From Algoriphagus aquimarinus (GTDB lineage Bacteria > Bacteroidota > Bacteroidia > Cytophagales > Cyclobacteriaceae), in NCBI RefSeq assembly GCF_900112005.1, contig NZ_FOKK01000002.1, positions 124,001-188,000 on the forward strand: a stretch of 64,000 nt of DNA, in the 5' to 3' direction. Numbering within the stretch: position 1 is the first letter of the stretch; the number at the start of each line of letters is the position of its first letter. A model generated the notes under the pieces. That model was not told the DNA's origin and did no database searches. It saw nothing but the letters and a program-made list of their open reading frames with translations. Position numbers and translations under genes: made by a program. This document shows positions 17,923 through 26,637 of the stretch, in pieces.

Positions 17923-18621
17923 TTACTTCTTTCCTTTAGGTCTCAACGGCCTACATTCCACATCTGCCACGAAGTAATTCGGATGCGTTTCCAGTGTTTG
18001 CACGATGGTCAACGCGACATCCTGAGGACGCATCATATTTTCATTGGCATTGGCGCCCTCTATCTCATCGAAGAAATTGGTTTGCGTAGATCCCGGATAG
18101 ATGGTAGAAACTTTGATCCCAAAATCCCGAAGCTCCATATACATGGAATGTGATATTCCGCGCACCGCATGTTTTGTCCCTACATATCCTGCAAAATTTG
18201 CTACGCCATTCAGTCCAGCGATAGAGGCAATGTTTAAAATATGTCCTTCATCAGCAGCTTTCATCGCTGGAACCAATCTCTTGCTCACGTAGAAAATCCC
18301 GTGGACATTGGTGTCAAACATGGCTTTCCAATCCTCAGAGGACATTTCTTCGAATTTTCCAGAAACACCAAACCCCGCATTATTTACTAGTATTCTGATA
18401 TCAGAACCCAGCTTACTTGTCGTCTCTTGAAAAGCTTTTTCTACTGACTCCTCTTTTGAAACATCACAGGTGAAAAAATGAAAGTTCTCATGCTGAAAAC
18501 CCGGATCATTTCTACCCCACCCCACAACGACAGTTCCTTTTTCAATTAACAATTTGACTACTTCCAGTCCTATTCCTTTACTCACGCCAGTTACTACAGC
18601 GATCTGATTATTGAGTTGCAT
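17923..18621 (-). CDS. SDR-family oxidoreductase
   Basis: The 232-residue classical SDR has TGVSKGIG at residues 12-19, NNAG in the fourth strand region, a catalytic Ser (NIASIAGL) and YVGTK as the Tyr-Lys pair. It ends with a Lys-rich tail (RPLRPKGKK). It resembles 3-oxoacyl-ACP-reductase-type SDRs of unknown substrate. It is divergent from the M20 hydrolase gene at 18769. Confidence 0.9.
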   Translation of the reverse strand: MQLNNQIAVVTGVSKGIGLEVVKLLIEKGTVVVGWGRNDPGFQHENFHFFTCDVSKEESVEKAFQETTSKLGSDIRILVNNAGFGVSGKFEEMSSEDWKAMFDTNVHGIFYVSKRLVPAMKAADEGHILNIASIAGLNGVANFAGYVGTKHAVRGISHSMYMELRDFGIKVSTIYPGSTQTNFFDEIEGANANENMMRPQDVALTIVQTLETHPNYFVADVECRPLRPKGKK

Positions 18622-18714
18622 AGATTCTTGTTCAAATGATTTATACTACAAAAGTATTTCAGGTGAAATAGTTCTTTTACACTAAGAGTTTCCTCTCTAT
18701 TCCCTCCAAAAAGC

Positions 18715-18743
18715 TTGAGCATTAGCACATTTTTCTAAATTTG
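18715..18743 (+). promoter_or_regulatory. Bacteroidota-type promoter for the M20 hydrolase gene
   Basis: TTG at 18715 (-33 element) and TAAATTTG at 18736 (-7 element, consensus TAnnTTTG) are separated by 18 nt. Transcription would start some 20 nt before the ATG at 18769. This is assigned by match to the known consensus only. Confidence 0.55.
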
Positions 18744-18768
18744 AATAACAGCAAGACAAACCAGAACC

Positions 18769-20070
18769 ATGAAAAAACTTTTAGGTCCCTTACTTCTTTT
18801 TCCGTTGTTGATCGGAACAGGCACTCTAGTCGCACAAACTGAGCTCCGTCCAGCTATCGACACCAAAGCCAATTCAATCGAATCAAAAGTGATTGAGTGG
18901 CGCCGAGATATTCACATGTATCCTGAGCTAGGAAATCAGGAAACGCGGACGGCAAAAAAAATCGCTGATCACCTTCGCTCACTTGGAATAGAAGTCACCG
19001 AAAATGTAGCCGTTACTGGTGTAGTTGGTGTGTTAAAAGGCGGAAAGCCTGGTCCAACTGTCGCTCTTCGAGCTGATATGGACGGATTGCCAGTGACCGA
19101 GCGGAATGAATTACCCTTCAAATCAGTGAATACCGCGACTTACAACGGTCAGGAAACTGGCGTGATGCATGCCTGTGGTCACGATTCTCACGTCGCAATC
19201 CTCATGGGAGTAGCCGAAGTCCTCGCCAGCATGAAGGATGATCTGGAAGGAACAGTAAAGTTCATATTCCAGCCGGCGGAGGAAGGTGTTTTTGATGCAG
19301 ACATGGCCGGAGCTGAGCTTATGGTAAAAGAAGGTGTGATGGAAGATGTGGATGCGGTTTTCGGATTACATATCAATTCGCAGACAGAAGTTGGGAAGAT
19401 TGGCTATAGATCTGGGCCAATCATGGCAGCAGTGGACAATCTGGAAATCACCGTCAAAGGTGTACAAGCCCATGGAGCTTATCCTTGGTCAAGTGTAGAT
19501 CCAATCGTAACCAGTTCGCAGATTATCATGGGACTTCAGACTATTCTCTCCAGAAGTGTGAATGTCACCCAAAACCCAGCCGTAGTCACCATAGGAGCCA
19601 TTCATGGAGGAATCCGTCACAATATTATCCCAGAAGAAGTCAAATTGATAGGAACAGTTAGAACTTTCGGCGATGAGCAACAAAAGCTTGTACATAAGCG
19701 AATCAATGAGATTGTGATCAATATTGCTGAAAGCGCAGGAGCTACCGTAGACTTGAAGCTTGAGAAACTATATCCTTCCACCGTAAATAACCCTGATTTG
19801 ACAAAGGAAATGTTACCATCATTGGAAGCCGCAGCCGGTGCTGAAAATTTAATCTATCTCAATCCAGTAACAGGTGCTGAAGATTTCAGTTTTTTCCAAA
19901 GAGAAAAGCCAGGCGTGTTTATCTTTCTTGGAGGCATGAAAAAAGGCGGGGATCCCTTGACAACTCCATCGCATCACACACCAGGATTCTACATCGACGA
20001 AGGTGGATTTGTATTAGGAATGCGCGTGTTGAGTTACTTTGTAGTTGACTACATGGGACAGAATAAGTAG
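18769..20070 (+). CDS. M20 family amidohydrolase, secreted
   Basis: The 433-residue protein has a signal peptide (MKKLLGPLLLFPLLIGTGTL, cleavage near VAQ). The M20D peptidase core follows: WRRDIHMYPELG, VALRADMDGLPV, the metal-site HACGHDSHVA and FQPAEEG with the catalytic Glu, and a late HHTPGFYIDE. The family removes acyl groups from amino acids (hippurate, N-acetyl, indole-acetyl conjugates). Export suggests action on external N-acyl compounds or peptides. Substrate is unknown. Confidence 0.92.
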   Translation: MKKLLGPLLLFPLLIGTGTLVAQTELRPAIDTKANSIESKVIEWRRDIHMYPELGNQETRTAKKIADHLRSLGIEVTENVAVTGVVGVLKGGKPGPTVALRADMDGLPVTERNELPFKSVNTATYNGQETGVMHACGHDSHVAILMGVAEVLASMKDDLEGTVKFIFQPAEEGVFDADMAGAELMVKEGVMEDVDAVFGLHINSQTEVGKIGYRSGPIMAAVDNLEITVKGVQAHGAYPWSSVDPIVTSSQIIMGLQTILSRSVNVTQNPAVVTIGAIHGGIRHNIIPEEVKLIGTVRTFGDEQQKLVHKRINEIVINIAESAGATVDLKLEKLYPSTVNNPDLTKEMLPSLEAAAGAENLIYLNPVTGAEDFSFFQREKPGVFIFLGGMKKGGDPLTTPSHHTPGFYIDEGGFVLGMRVLSYFVVDYMGQNK

Positions 20071-20102
20071 AGAGTATTTAGTCTCAAATATCAAGACATA
20101 AA

Positions 20103-20131
20103 AAAACCCGATTCGAAATGAATCGGGTTTT
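20103..20131. terminator. Bidirectional terminator
   Basis: The arms AAAACCCGATTC and GAATCGGGTTTT are perfectly complementary with a 5-nt loop. It sits between the convergent M20 (+) and helicase (-) genes and carries a U-tract on either strand. Confidence 0.88.
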
Positions 20132-20163
20132 GTGCTTTATAAGGATAAGTATAAACTTTAAAC

Positions 20164-21537
20164 CTACTTCCCCTTATTTTTCTGATGCTTAGTCTTCAGC
20201 TGATTTCTGTTGGTTTTGGCTTTGGAGTTCTTATTTCCACGCTTCTTCTCTTTTTCCTGTGCCTCTAAGTGTGCATTTGGCTTTTTATATTCTTTCTTCT
20301 CATGGAATGCTCCTTTGTAATCAGGATTATCCCGTTGTAGCAAGCGATCCAATTCACGTGCATAAGCTTGTTTTTCCTCAAAAGGCGTAGCAGTCACATC
20401 CACCTCAGCAGGGATTTCTGCTTCCTCCACTTTCATTCGGATGATCTCTTCGATCTTATCGAAGTGGTAAGTTTCTGCTGGGTTGACGAAACTGATCGCC
20501 TTTCCTTCTTTCTCAGCTCTACCAGTTCTACCTATTCTATGCACATAATCCTCATAGATCAATGGCACATCGAAGTTGATCACGTGCGACACCATGGTCA
20601 CATCCAAGCCTCTGGAAGCAACATCCGTTGCAACAAGAATTCGAACATCACCTCCTTTGAAATCTTCAATGGAATTGATTCTTGTATTCTGTCCCTTATT
20701 CGCATGGATTACCCTTACATCACCGAAGTTTCGATTATTCAAAAACGCAAAAACCTCTTCTGCATTTCTTCTTGATCTGGTAAAAATAATAGCTCTATTA
20801 ACCTCCTCATTTTTAAATAACTGAGCGAGGAGATTTAGTTTTGTTCTAATATTTGGCACCAAGTATTTCAACTGACCAATTGTCTCCGCAGTAGTCGCCT
20901 GAGGAGTCACCTCCACGCGCTCTGGAAACTCCAGAAACTCCGCAGCAAAACGATCGATTCGCTCTCCAAAAGTTGCAGAGAACAATAAGTTTTGCCTTTT
21001 AATAGGAATGATTTCCAAAATCGACCGGATCTGAGGCATAAAACCCATATCCATCATTTTGTCAGCTTCATCTAAAACCAAGGTTTTAATTTCTTTAGTC
21101 AGGATTTTTCCTTTTCTATAGATATCCAGAAATCTCCCTGGAGTAGTTACAATGATATCAACTCCTTTTTCTAGGATTTCAATCTGAGTCTTTGGACCCA
21201 AACCTCCATAAAGAGCCACCATTCTGAGATCGGTATGCTTTGACATTTGAACAACCACTTCTTCGATCTGCATCACCAACTCACGCGTAGGCGCCATAAT
21301 CACCGCTCTCGCGTGATCGCCTTGCGCGTATTTCACCTTCATAAGTAGAGGCAACACATAGGCTGCGGTCTTTCCTGTTCCTGTCTGAGCTATCCCTAAT
21401 ACGTCATGGCCAGCAAGCGCAAGTGGAATTGCTTTTTCCTGAATAGGCGTAGGATGAACATATCCAGCATCCGCCACGGCATTTAATAGCTGTCGATTTA
21501 GCTTAAATGCTTCAAAAGTTGAGGCCTCATTGCTCAT
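20164..21537 (-). CDS. DEAD-box RNA helicase (RhlE-like)
   Basis: The 457-residue protein has all helicase motifs: Q motif PTPIQEKAIP, motif I AQTGTGKT, Ia PTRELVMQ, TPGR, DEAD in VLDEADKMMDMGF, SAT (LLFSATF), and VATDVASRGLDV and HRIGRTGR in the second RecA domain. A Lys/Asn-rich tail of about 50 residues should bind RNA. It probably unwinds RNA in ribosome assembly or mRNA decay. Its gene starts 47 nt from the divergent dihydroorotase gene. Confidence 0.95.
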   Translation of the reverse strand: MSNEASTFEAFKLNRQLLNAVADAGYVHPTPIQEKAIPLALAGHDVLGIAQTGTGKTAAYVLPLLMKVKYAQGDHARAVIMAPTRELVMQIEEVVVQMSKHTDLRMVALYGGLGPKTQIEILEKGVDIIVTTPGRFLDIYRKGKILTKEIKTLVLDEADKMMDMGFMPQIRSILEIIPIKRQNLLFSATFGERIDRFAAEFLEFPERVEVTPQATTAETIGQLKYLVPNIRTKLNLLAQLFKNEEVNRAIIFTRSRRNAEEVFAFLNNRNFGDVRVIHANKGQNTRINSIEDFKGGDVRILVATDVASRGLDVTMVSHVINFDVPLIYEDYVHRIGRTGRAEKEGKAISFVNPAETYHFDKIEEIIRMKVEEAEIPAEVDVTATPFEEKQAYARELDRLLQRDNPDYKGAFHEKKEYKKPNAHLEAQEKEKKRGNKNSKAKTNRNQLKTKHQKNKGK

Positions 21538-21584
21538 GATTCGTTAATTTTGATTGAAATAGTAAAATCCTAAAAGGAGAAAAG

Positions 21585-22928
21585 ATGAAAAGTATTCTGA
21601 TCACCGGTGCAAATATAGTCAATGAAGGCCGGATAAGTCTTGGCGATGTGTTAGTAGAAAATGGAAGAATTTCAAAACTGGGGGAAGATCTCAGTACTGA
21701 GCAGGCAGATATCCACATTGACGGAACTGGAAAACATCTTTTCCCTGGCCTAATTGATGATCAAGTACACTTCAGAGAGCCTGGGCTTACGCATAAAGCA
21801 GAGATCTATACCGAGGCAAAAGCTGGCGTAGCCGGCGGTACTACTTCCTATATGGAAATGCCGAATACAATCCCTCAAGCAACAACTCTAGAATTACTCG
21901 AGCAGAAATATTCCCGAGCAGCTGAAGTTTCGATGGCTAATTATTCCTTTTTCATGGGAGCGACTAATAGCAATCTGGATGAGATCATGAAGGTCAATTT
22001 CGAAGAAGTGTGCGGATTGAAGATTTTCCAAGGTTCTTCCACCGGAAATATGGTGGTGGATAATATTGAGTCTTTGGAAGGAATTTTCAAAGAATGTAAA
22101 GCAATCATAGCAATACACAGCGAAAATGACAGCATCATCAAAGCAAATTTCGATGAATATAAAGCTATCTATGGTGATGACATCCCTGTGAAGTTTCACC
22201 CAAAGATCAGGTCAGAAGAAGCTTGTTATGATGCTTCGAGTCGTGCTGTAGCTATGGCCAAAAAACATGGAACGCGCCTCCACATTCTCCATATCAGTAC
22301 AGCGAAGGAATTGGAGCTTTTCACCAATACTATTCCGCTAGAAGAGAAAAAAGTGACAGCAGAAGCCTGCATCCACCATATGTGGTTCTCTGAGGAAGAT
22401 TATGACACCAAAGGAAATCTGATCAAATGGAATCCAGCTGTAAAAACAGCCAAAGACCGAGAAGCTATTTTCAATGCTATGCTGGACGGCACCATTGACG
22501 TGGTTGCCACAGATCATGCTCCGCATACGCTGGAGGAAAAAGCCCAAGTTTATACTAAAGCCCCTTCTGGCGGACCACTGAATCAACACAGCTTAGTTGC
22601 CATGCTTGACTTCTATCATCAAGGCAAAATCAGCTTAGAGAAAATCGCACTAAAAATGAGTCATAACGTAGCAACTTTGTTCCATATCAAGGATCGAGGA
22701 TTTATAAAAGAAGGATATTATGCTGATTTGGTACTCGTAGACTTAAATAATCCATGGAAAGTAGAAAAAGAAAATATTTTATCTAAGTGTGGATGGTCAC
22801 CTTTTGAAGGTCATACTTTTCAGTCAAAAGTCACACACACAGTCGTTTCTGGACATTTAGCGTTCGAAAACGGAGCATTCCACGAAGAAAAGAAAGGTGA
22901 GCGACTTAAATTTTCAAGAAAATTTTAG
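21585..22928 (+). CDS. pyrC: Dihydroorotase
   Basis: The 447-residue amidohydrolase has the metal-binding DDQVHFREPGLTHKAEIYTE near residue 60 (HxR in place of the usual HxH, as in class I dihydroorotases), AHSEND, LHILHIST and VATDHAPH with the catalytic Asp. It cyclises carbamoyl-aspartate to dihydroorotate in pyrimidine synthesis. An allantoinase or hydantoinase is the alternative, but the HFREPG motif and the context of a single housekeeping copy favour dihydroorotase. pyrD lies separately at 44-45 kb. Confidence 0.9.
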   Translation: MKSILITGANIVNEGRISLGDVLVENGRISKLGEDLSTEQADIHIDGTGKHLFPGLIDDQVHFREPGLTHKAEIYTEAKAGVAGGTTSYMEMPNTIPQATTLELLEQKYSRAAEVSMANYSFFMGATNSNLDEIMKVNFEEVCGLKIFQGSSTGNMVVDNIESLEGIFKECKAIIAIHSENDSIIKANFDEYKAIYGDDIPVKFHPKIRSEEACYDASSRAVAMAKKHGTRLHILHISTAKELELFTNTIPLEEKKVTAEACIHHMWFSEEDYDTKGNLIKWNPAVKTAKDREAIFNAMLDGTIDVVATDHAPHTLEEKAQVYTKAPSGGPLNQHSLVAMLDFYHQGKISLEKIALKMSHNVATLFHIKDRGFIKEGYYADLVLVDLNNPWKVEKENILSKCGWSPFEGHTFQSKVTHTVVSGHLAFENGAFHEEKKGERLKFSRKF

Positions 22929-22936
22929 AAATCATC

Positions 22937-22967
22937 TTGCGCTGATATAGGTAAATTATTACTTTTG
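22937..22967 (+). promoter_or_regulatory. Promoter of tRNA-His
   Basis: TTG at 22937 and TACTTTTG at 22960 are separated by 20 nt, an exact match to the Bacteroidota -33/-7 consensus. The tRNA begins 37 nt downstream. Confidence 0.7.
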
Positions 22968-23004
22968 CAGACCGTTTGGAAGAAACCAGTTCAAACGTAT
23001 AAAT

Positions 23005-23079
23005 GGTGATTGTAGCTCAGTTGGTTAGAGCGCTGGTTTGTGGATCCAGAGGTCGCCGGTTCGAACCCGGTCTTTCACC
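23005..23079 (+). tRNA. tRNA-His (anticodon GTG)
   Basis: A cloverleaf is visible. The D arm is GCTC/GAGC, the anticodon loop is TTGTGGA with GTG at positions 34-36, and the T arm is GCCGG-TTCGAAC-CCGGT. An extra 5' G at 23005 pairs with C73, the hallmark of tRNA-His. CCA is not encoded. The acceptor stem GTGATTG/CTTTCAC leaves two adjacent T-T oppositions, and the anticodon stem ends in a further T31-T39 opposition. Confidence 0.9.
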
Positions 23080-23083
23080 CTAA

Positions 23084-23111
23084 GTAAAGCCCCTCAATCG
23101 AGGGGCTTTAC
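23084..23111 (+). terminator. Terminator of tRNA-His
   Basis: The arms GTAAAGCCCCTC and GAGGGGCTTTAC are perfectly complementary over 12 bp with a 4-nt loop, directly after the tRNA. The U-tract is poor. Confidence 0.8.
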
Positions 23112-23173
23112 TGTTATTAGGCCTCTGTTGGCATAGCATTTGATAAATCGTGCCAGAACTAAACCAACTTCAG

Positions 23174-23314
23174 ATGTTTACTTTGTTCAAAACTTCGCCA
23201 AAATTCCCTCAAGTGAAACCCATCAATATCAGGATGGCAAAAAGCTATTTGATGAAATTTGAAGAATCGCTAAGAAATTTCGAAGAAATCCAAAAAGAAG
23301 CGATTCATTCCTGA
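23174..23314 (+). CDS. Possible small protein (46 residues), unrecognised
   Basis: An open frame from ATG at 23174 (or GTG at 23150) ends at 23314. The product is basic, with an amphipathic, charged second half (MAKSYLMKFEESLRNFEEIQ). No family is recognised and no ribosome-binding site is seen. It lies in the 312-nt gap between the tRNA terminator and the debranching gene, where nothing else was found apart from AT-rich sequence. It could be a gene remnant or chance. Confidence 0.25.
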   Translation: MFTLFKTSPKFPQVKPINIRMAKSYLMKFEESLRNFEEIQKEAIHS

Positions 23315-23423
23315 TTTTCTCTACAAAAACAAAAGGTTATGGAAACATAACCTTAATTTTTTTCCATTTCATTTTTCTTGTCGGTGCAAAACTCTATTTT
23401 TAGCAACATAGAATTTTTCCCCC

Positions 23424-25340
23424 ATGAGTTATATCCATTTCGATAAAACACAACTAATCAATCTGAATTACTCACTCGAAAGAGAGACTATCAGATCTAA
23501 CCGCTCTGGTGCTTATACCAGCACTTCGATTATTGGTTGTAATACTAGAAAGTACCATGGACTGCTAGTAGTCCCTCAGCCTCAAATCGACTCTCAAAGC
23601 CACGTTATGCTTTCTACTGTCCATGAGACGGTCATTCAGCACGGGGCGAGCTTCAATTTGGGTATTAGTAAATTCCCAGGAAATTACTCTCCAAGAGGCC
23701 ACAAATACCTGGAAGACTTTGATTCTGAGCCTATTCCAAAATTGACATATCGGGTGGGTGGAGTGCTCTTGCAGAAGGAATTGATCTTGGACACCAACCG
23801 TGATCGTTTGATGATTCGCTACACGCTCTTAGATGCGCATTCTCCTACAAAAATCAGGATAGCACCATTCCTAGCTTTTAGAGGATTTCATGACCTCTCC
23901 AAAGCAAATACTTACATCAACAAAAAATATAAGAAAGCATCAAACGGGGCGGTATTCCACCTTTACGATGCTTACGATCCGCTTTTTCTGCAAGTTTCCA
24001 AGAAAGTAGACTTCGTTCCAGCTCCTGACTGGTATTATAATATTGAGTATATCATCGAACGAGAGCGAGGATATGATTATCAGGAAGACTTGTACGTTCC
24101 TGGATATTTCGAATTTGATATAGAAAAAGGCGAATCTGTCATTTTTTCTGCAGGGCTGACAGAGGCTGATCCAAAAACACGTCAAAATGCCTTTGACAAA
24201 GAAATCGCCAGAAGAACTCCAAGAAATAATTTTGAAAACTGTCTTAAAAACTCGGCCGGACAATTTATCCGGCAGCGAGACGGAGATACTAGAGTTATAG
24301 CCGGATACCCTTGGTTTGGGTGGTGGGGAAGAGATACGTTTGTAGCAGCTCCTGGGCTAACACTTTCTACAGGGAATCCTAAGACCTTTTTAGACATTAT
24401 GGACACTATGTCTCGTGATCTTAAAGGCCCACTTTTCCCTAATGTAGGCAGCGGTGTGACGACCAATATGAATTCTATTGATGCACCCCTCTGGTATTTC
24501 TGGGCATTGCAGCAATACATTAAATACACAGGAGACAGTAAGACCATCAAAGACCGCTACCTAGGCAAAATGAAAGGGATTATTGATGGCTACCTAAAAG
24601 GCACCGATTTCAATATCCATGTTCAGGAAAATGGTCTAGTATACGGCGGCGAAGAAGGCAAAGCACTTACTTGGATGGATGCAGTCACCCCAGATGGGCC
24701 TGTAACTCCGAGAACTGGATGTCCTGTAGAAATTCAGGCACTTTGGTATAATGCCCTATGCTTCTATCATGAATTGACGGGCGATGAAGAAATCGCAAGT
24801 CACGCGGCAAAAATCAGCTCAACGTTCGAAAAGGAATTCTGGTCAGAAGAACATGGCTATTTGGCAGATTTTATAAATGGTGAGGAAAAGGATTGGTCTA
24901 TACGTCCAAATATGATTTTTGCCACATCACTACCCTATGTGATGCTCAGCGATGATAAATGTGATCAGGTGCTAGAAACAGCAAAAGCAAAACTTCTTAC
25001 TACTAGGGGAATGCGTTCGCTATCACCTGATGACCCGGCATACAAAGGCTATTATTTCGGAGATCAAATAAGTAGAGATCAAGCTTACCATAATGGTACA
25101 GTGTGGGTTTGGCCGCTTGGGCATTTTGTAGAGGGATATATTAGGCTTCATGGTAAATCAGGAGCGAATTTTATACAAAAAATCGTAAAAGGTTTTGACG
25201 GCGTGATGACGCAATATGGCGTGGGAGCAGTAGCAGAGATATATGATGGGGATCCACCGCATCGCCCGAAAGGCGCGATTTCACAGGCGTGGAGCGTATC
25301 AGAATTGCTTAGAATGATGGATTTGGTCAAAAAGATATAA
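23424..25340 (+). CDS. Glycogen debranching enzyme (amylo-alpha-1,6-glucosidase, GH133 type)
   Basis: The 638-residue cytoplasmic protein has the N-terminal bacterial/archaeal debranching domain (NRSGAYTSTSIIGCNTRKYH) and the C-terminal six-hairpin GDE_C domain with YPWFGWWGRDTFVAAPGLTL, LTWMDAV and DQAYHNGTVWVWPLGHF. It should release glucose from alpha-1,6 branch points of glycogen-like glucans. It opens a three-gene operon: the glycosyltransferase starts 10 nt later. No glgP, glgB or glgC is nearby. Confidence 0.93.
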   Translation: MSYIHFDKTQLINLNYSLERETIRSNRSGAYTSTSIIGCNTRKYHGLLVVPQPQIDSQSHVMLSTVHETVIQHGASFNLGISKFPGNYSPRGHKYLEDFDSEPIPKLTYRVGGVLLQKELILDTNRDRLMIRYTLLDAHSPTKIRIAPFLAFRGFHDLSKANTYINKKYKKASNGAVFHLYDAYDPLFLQVSKKVDFVPAPDWYYNIEYIIERERGYDYQEDLYVPGYFEFDIEKGESVIFSAGLTEADPKTRQNAFDKEIARRTPRNNFENCLKNSAGQFIRQRDGDTRVIAGYPWFGWWGRDTFVAAPGLTLSTGNPKTFLDIMDTMSRDLKGPLFPNVGSGVTTNMNSIDAPLWYFWALQQYIKYTGDSKTIKDRYLGKMKGIIDGYLKGTDFNIHVQENGLVYGGEEGKALTWMDAVTPDGPVTPRTGCPVEIQALWYNALCFYHELTGDEEIASHAAKISSTFEKEFWSEEHGYLADFINGEEKDWSIRPNMIFATSLPYVMLSDDKCDQVLETAKAKLLTTRGMRSLSPDDPAYKGYYFGDQISRDQAYHNGTVWVWPLGHFVEGYIRLHGKSGANFIQKIVKGFDGVMTQYGVGAVAEIYDGDPPHRPKGAISQAWSVSELLRMMDLVKKI

Positions 25341-25350
25341 AAGACTTTTT

Positions 25351-26637
25351 ATGAAGGTGCTAATGTTTGGGTGGGAATTCCCACCACATATTTCAGGAGG
25401 TCTTGGGACAGCGTGCTATGGTTTGGTCAAAGGAATGGCCCATCACAATCAAGACATAATATTTGTAGTACCTAAACTCTGGGGAGACGAGGAACCGCTG
25501 GCAGATTTTGTCAATGCGAGTGACGTCACCATTGATTACCGTGAAAAACGGTTTAAAAAATTCTGGAAAAACCTCACTTACCTAGAAGTAAGTAGCTTTC
25601 TAGTCCCATATCTGGGTCCAGATGAATTTAAAAAATACACAGACTACGCTATCCACGACAGGACTGATGTAGATGAAAGTGTATTTTCAAATAAATTTGA
25701 ATTCAGTGGCAAGTATGGCAAAGACTTGATGATGGAAGTTTCTCGCTATGCACTAGTAGCAGCACACATTGCCAAATCCAAAGAACACGACATCATTCAC
25801 GCACACGATTGGCTTTCTTTCCCTGCCGGAATAGCAGCAAAAGAAATCAGTGGCAAGCCACTGGTTGCTCACGTGCACGCAACTGAATTTGATCGCTCAG
25901 GCGAATCTGTTAATCAGGTAGTTTATGACATTGAAAGAGCTGGAATGCATGCTGCAGACCATATAGTCGCAGTAAGTCAACTGACCAAGAATATTATCAT
26001 CAAGAAATATGGAATACCTGCTAGCAAGGTAACGGTGCTTCACAATGCAGTATTGGACGCAAGCATAATTAAGTCTAGCTACAAAAAGAAGGTTCCAGAA
26101 AAAATAGTAACCTTCTTAGGAAGAATCACCTTTCAGAAAGGCCCTGAATATTTTGTGGAAGCAGCCAAAAAAGTTATCGAGCGAGATCCTAATGTGCGCT
26201 TTGTAATGGCTGGTAACGGAGATTTATTGAATCGAATGATCGACCGCGTAGCCGAGCTTCGAATGGGTACCAAATTCCATTTCACCGGCTTTCTAAAAGG
26301 TGATGATGTAGATCACATGTATGCTATCTCAGATGTATACGTGATGCCTTCCGTATCTGAGCCCTTTGGGATTTCTCCTTTAGAAGCTGTAAGACACAAC
26401 ACACCAGTGATTATCTCTAAGCAGTCTGGCGTAGCTGAGGTCCTAAATAACGCTATCAAGGTTGACTTTTGGGACATAGACTCTACTGCAGATGCCATTT
26501 TCGCACTGCTACATTATGATGGTATTGCCAAAATGTTCAAAGAACTGGGAACTGAAGAATTGAAAAAATTAAAATGGGAGCATGTGGCTGAAAAACTTGT
26601 CAATGTGTACCAAAAAACATTATCGCAGAAACCATGA
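25351..26637 (+). CDS. GT4/GT5-type glycosyltransferase (glucan synthase-like)
   Basis: The 428-residue GT-B protein starts MKVLMFGWEFPPHISGGLGT, which resembles the KxGGL loop of glycogen synthases. It has a middle AHDWLSFPAG and VAHVHATEFDRSG, then GRITFQKGPEYFVEA and the nucleotide-sugar site SEPFGISPLEAVRHNTPVI (E-x7-E). In this operon it probably elongates an alpha-1,4-glucan from UDP- or ADP-glucose, but the acceptor and donor are inferred from context. It overlaps the GH57 gene by 4 nt (ATGA). Confidence 0.88.
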   Translation: MKVLMFGWEFPPHISGGLGTACYGLVKGMAHHNQDIIFVVPKLWGDEEPLADFVNASDVTIDYREKRFKKFWKNLTYLEVSSFLVPYLGPDEFKKYTDYAIHDRTDVDESVFSNKFEFSGKYGKDLMMEVSRYALVAAHIAKSKEHDIIHAHDWLSFPAGIAAKEISGKPLVAHVHATEFDRSGESVNQVVYDIERAGMHAADHIVAVSQLTKNIIIKKYGIPASKVTVLHNAVLDASIIKSSYKKKVPEKIVTFLGRITFQKGPEYFVEAAKKVIERDPNVRFVMAGNGDLLNRMIDRVAELRMGTKFHFTGFLKGDDVDHMYAISDVYVMPSVSEPFGISPLEAVRHNTPVIISKQSGVAEVLNNAIKVDFWDIDSTADAIFALLHYDGIAKMFKELGTEELKKLKWEHVAEKLVNVYQKTLSQKP

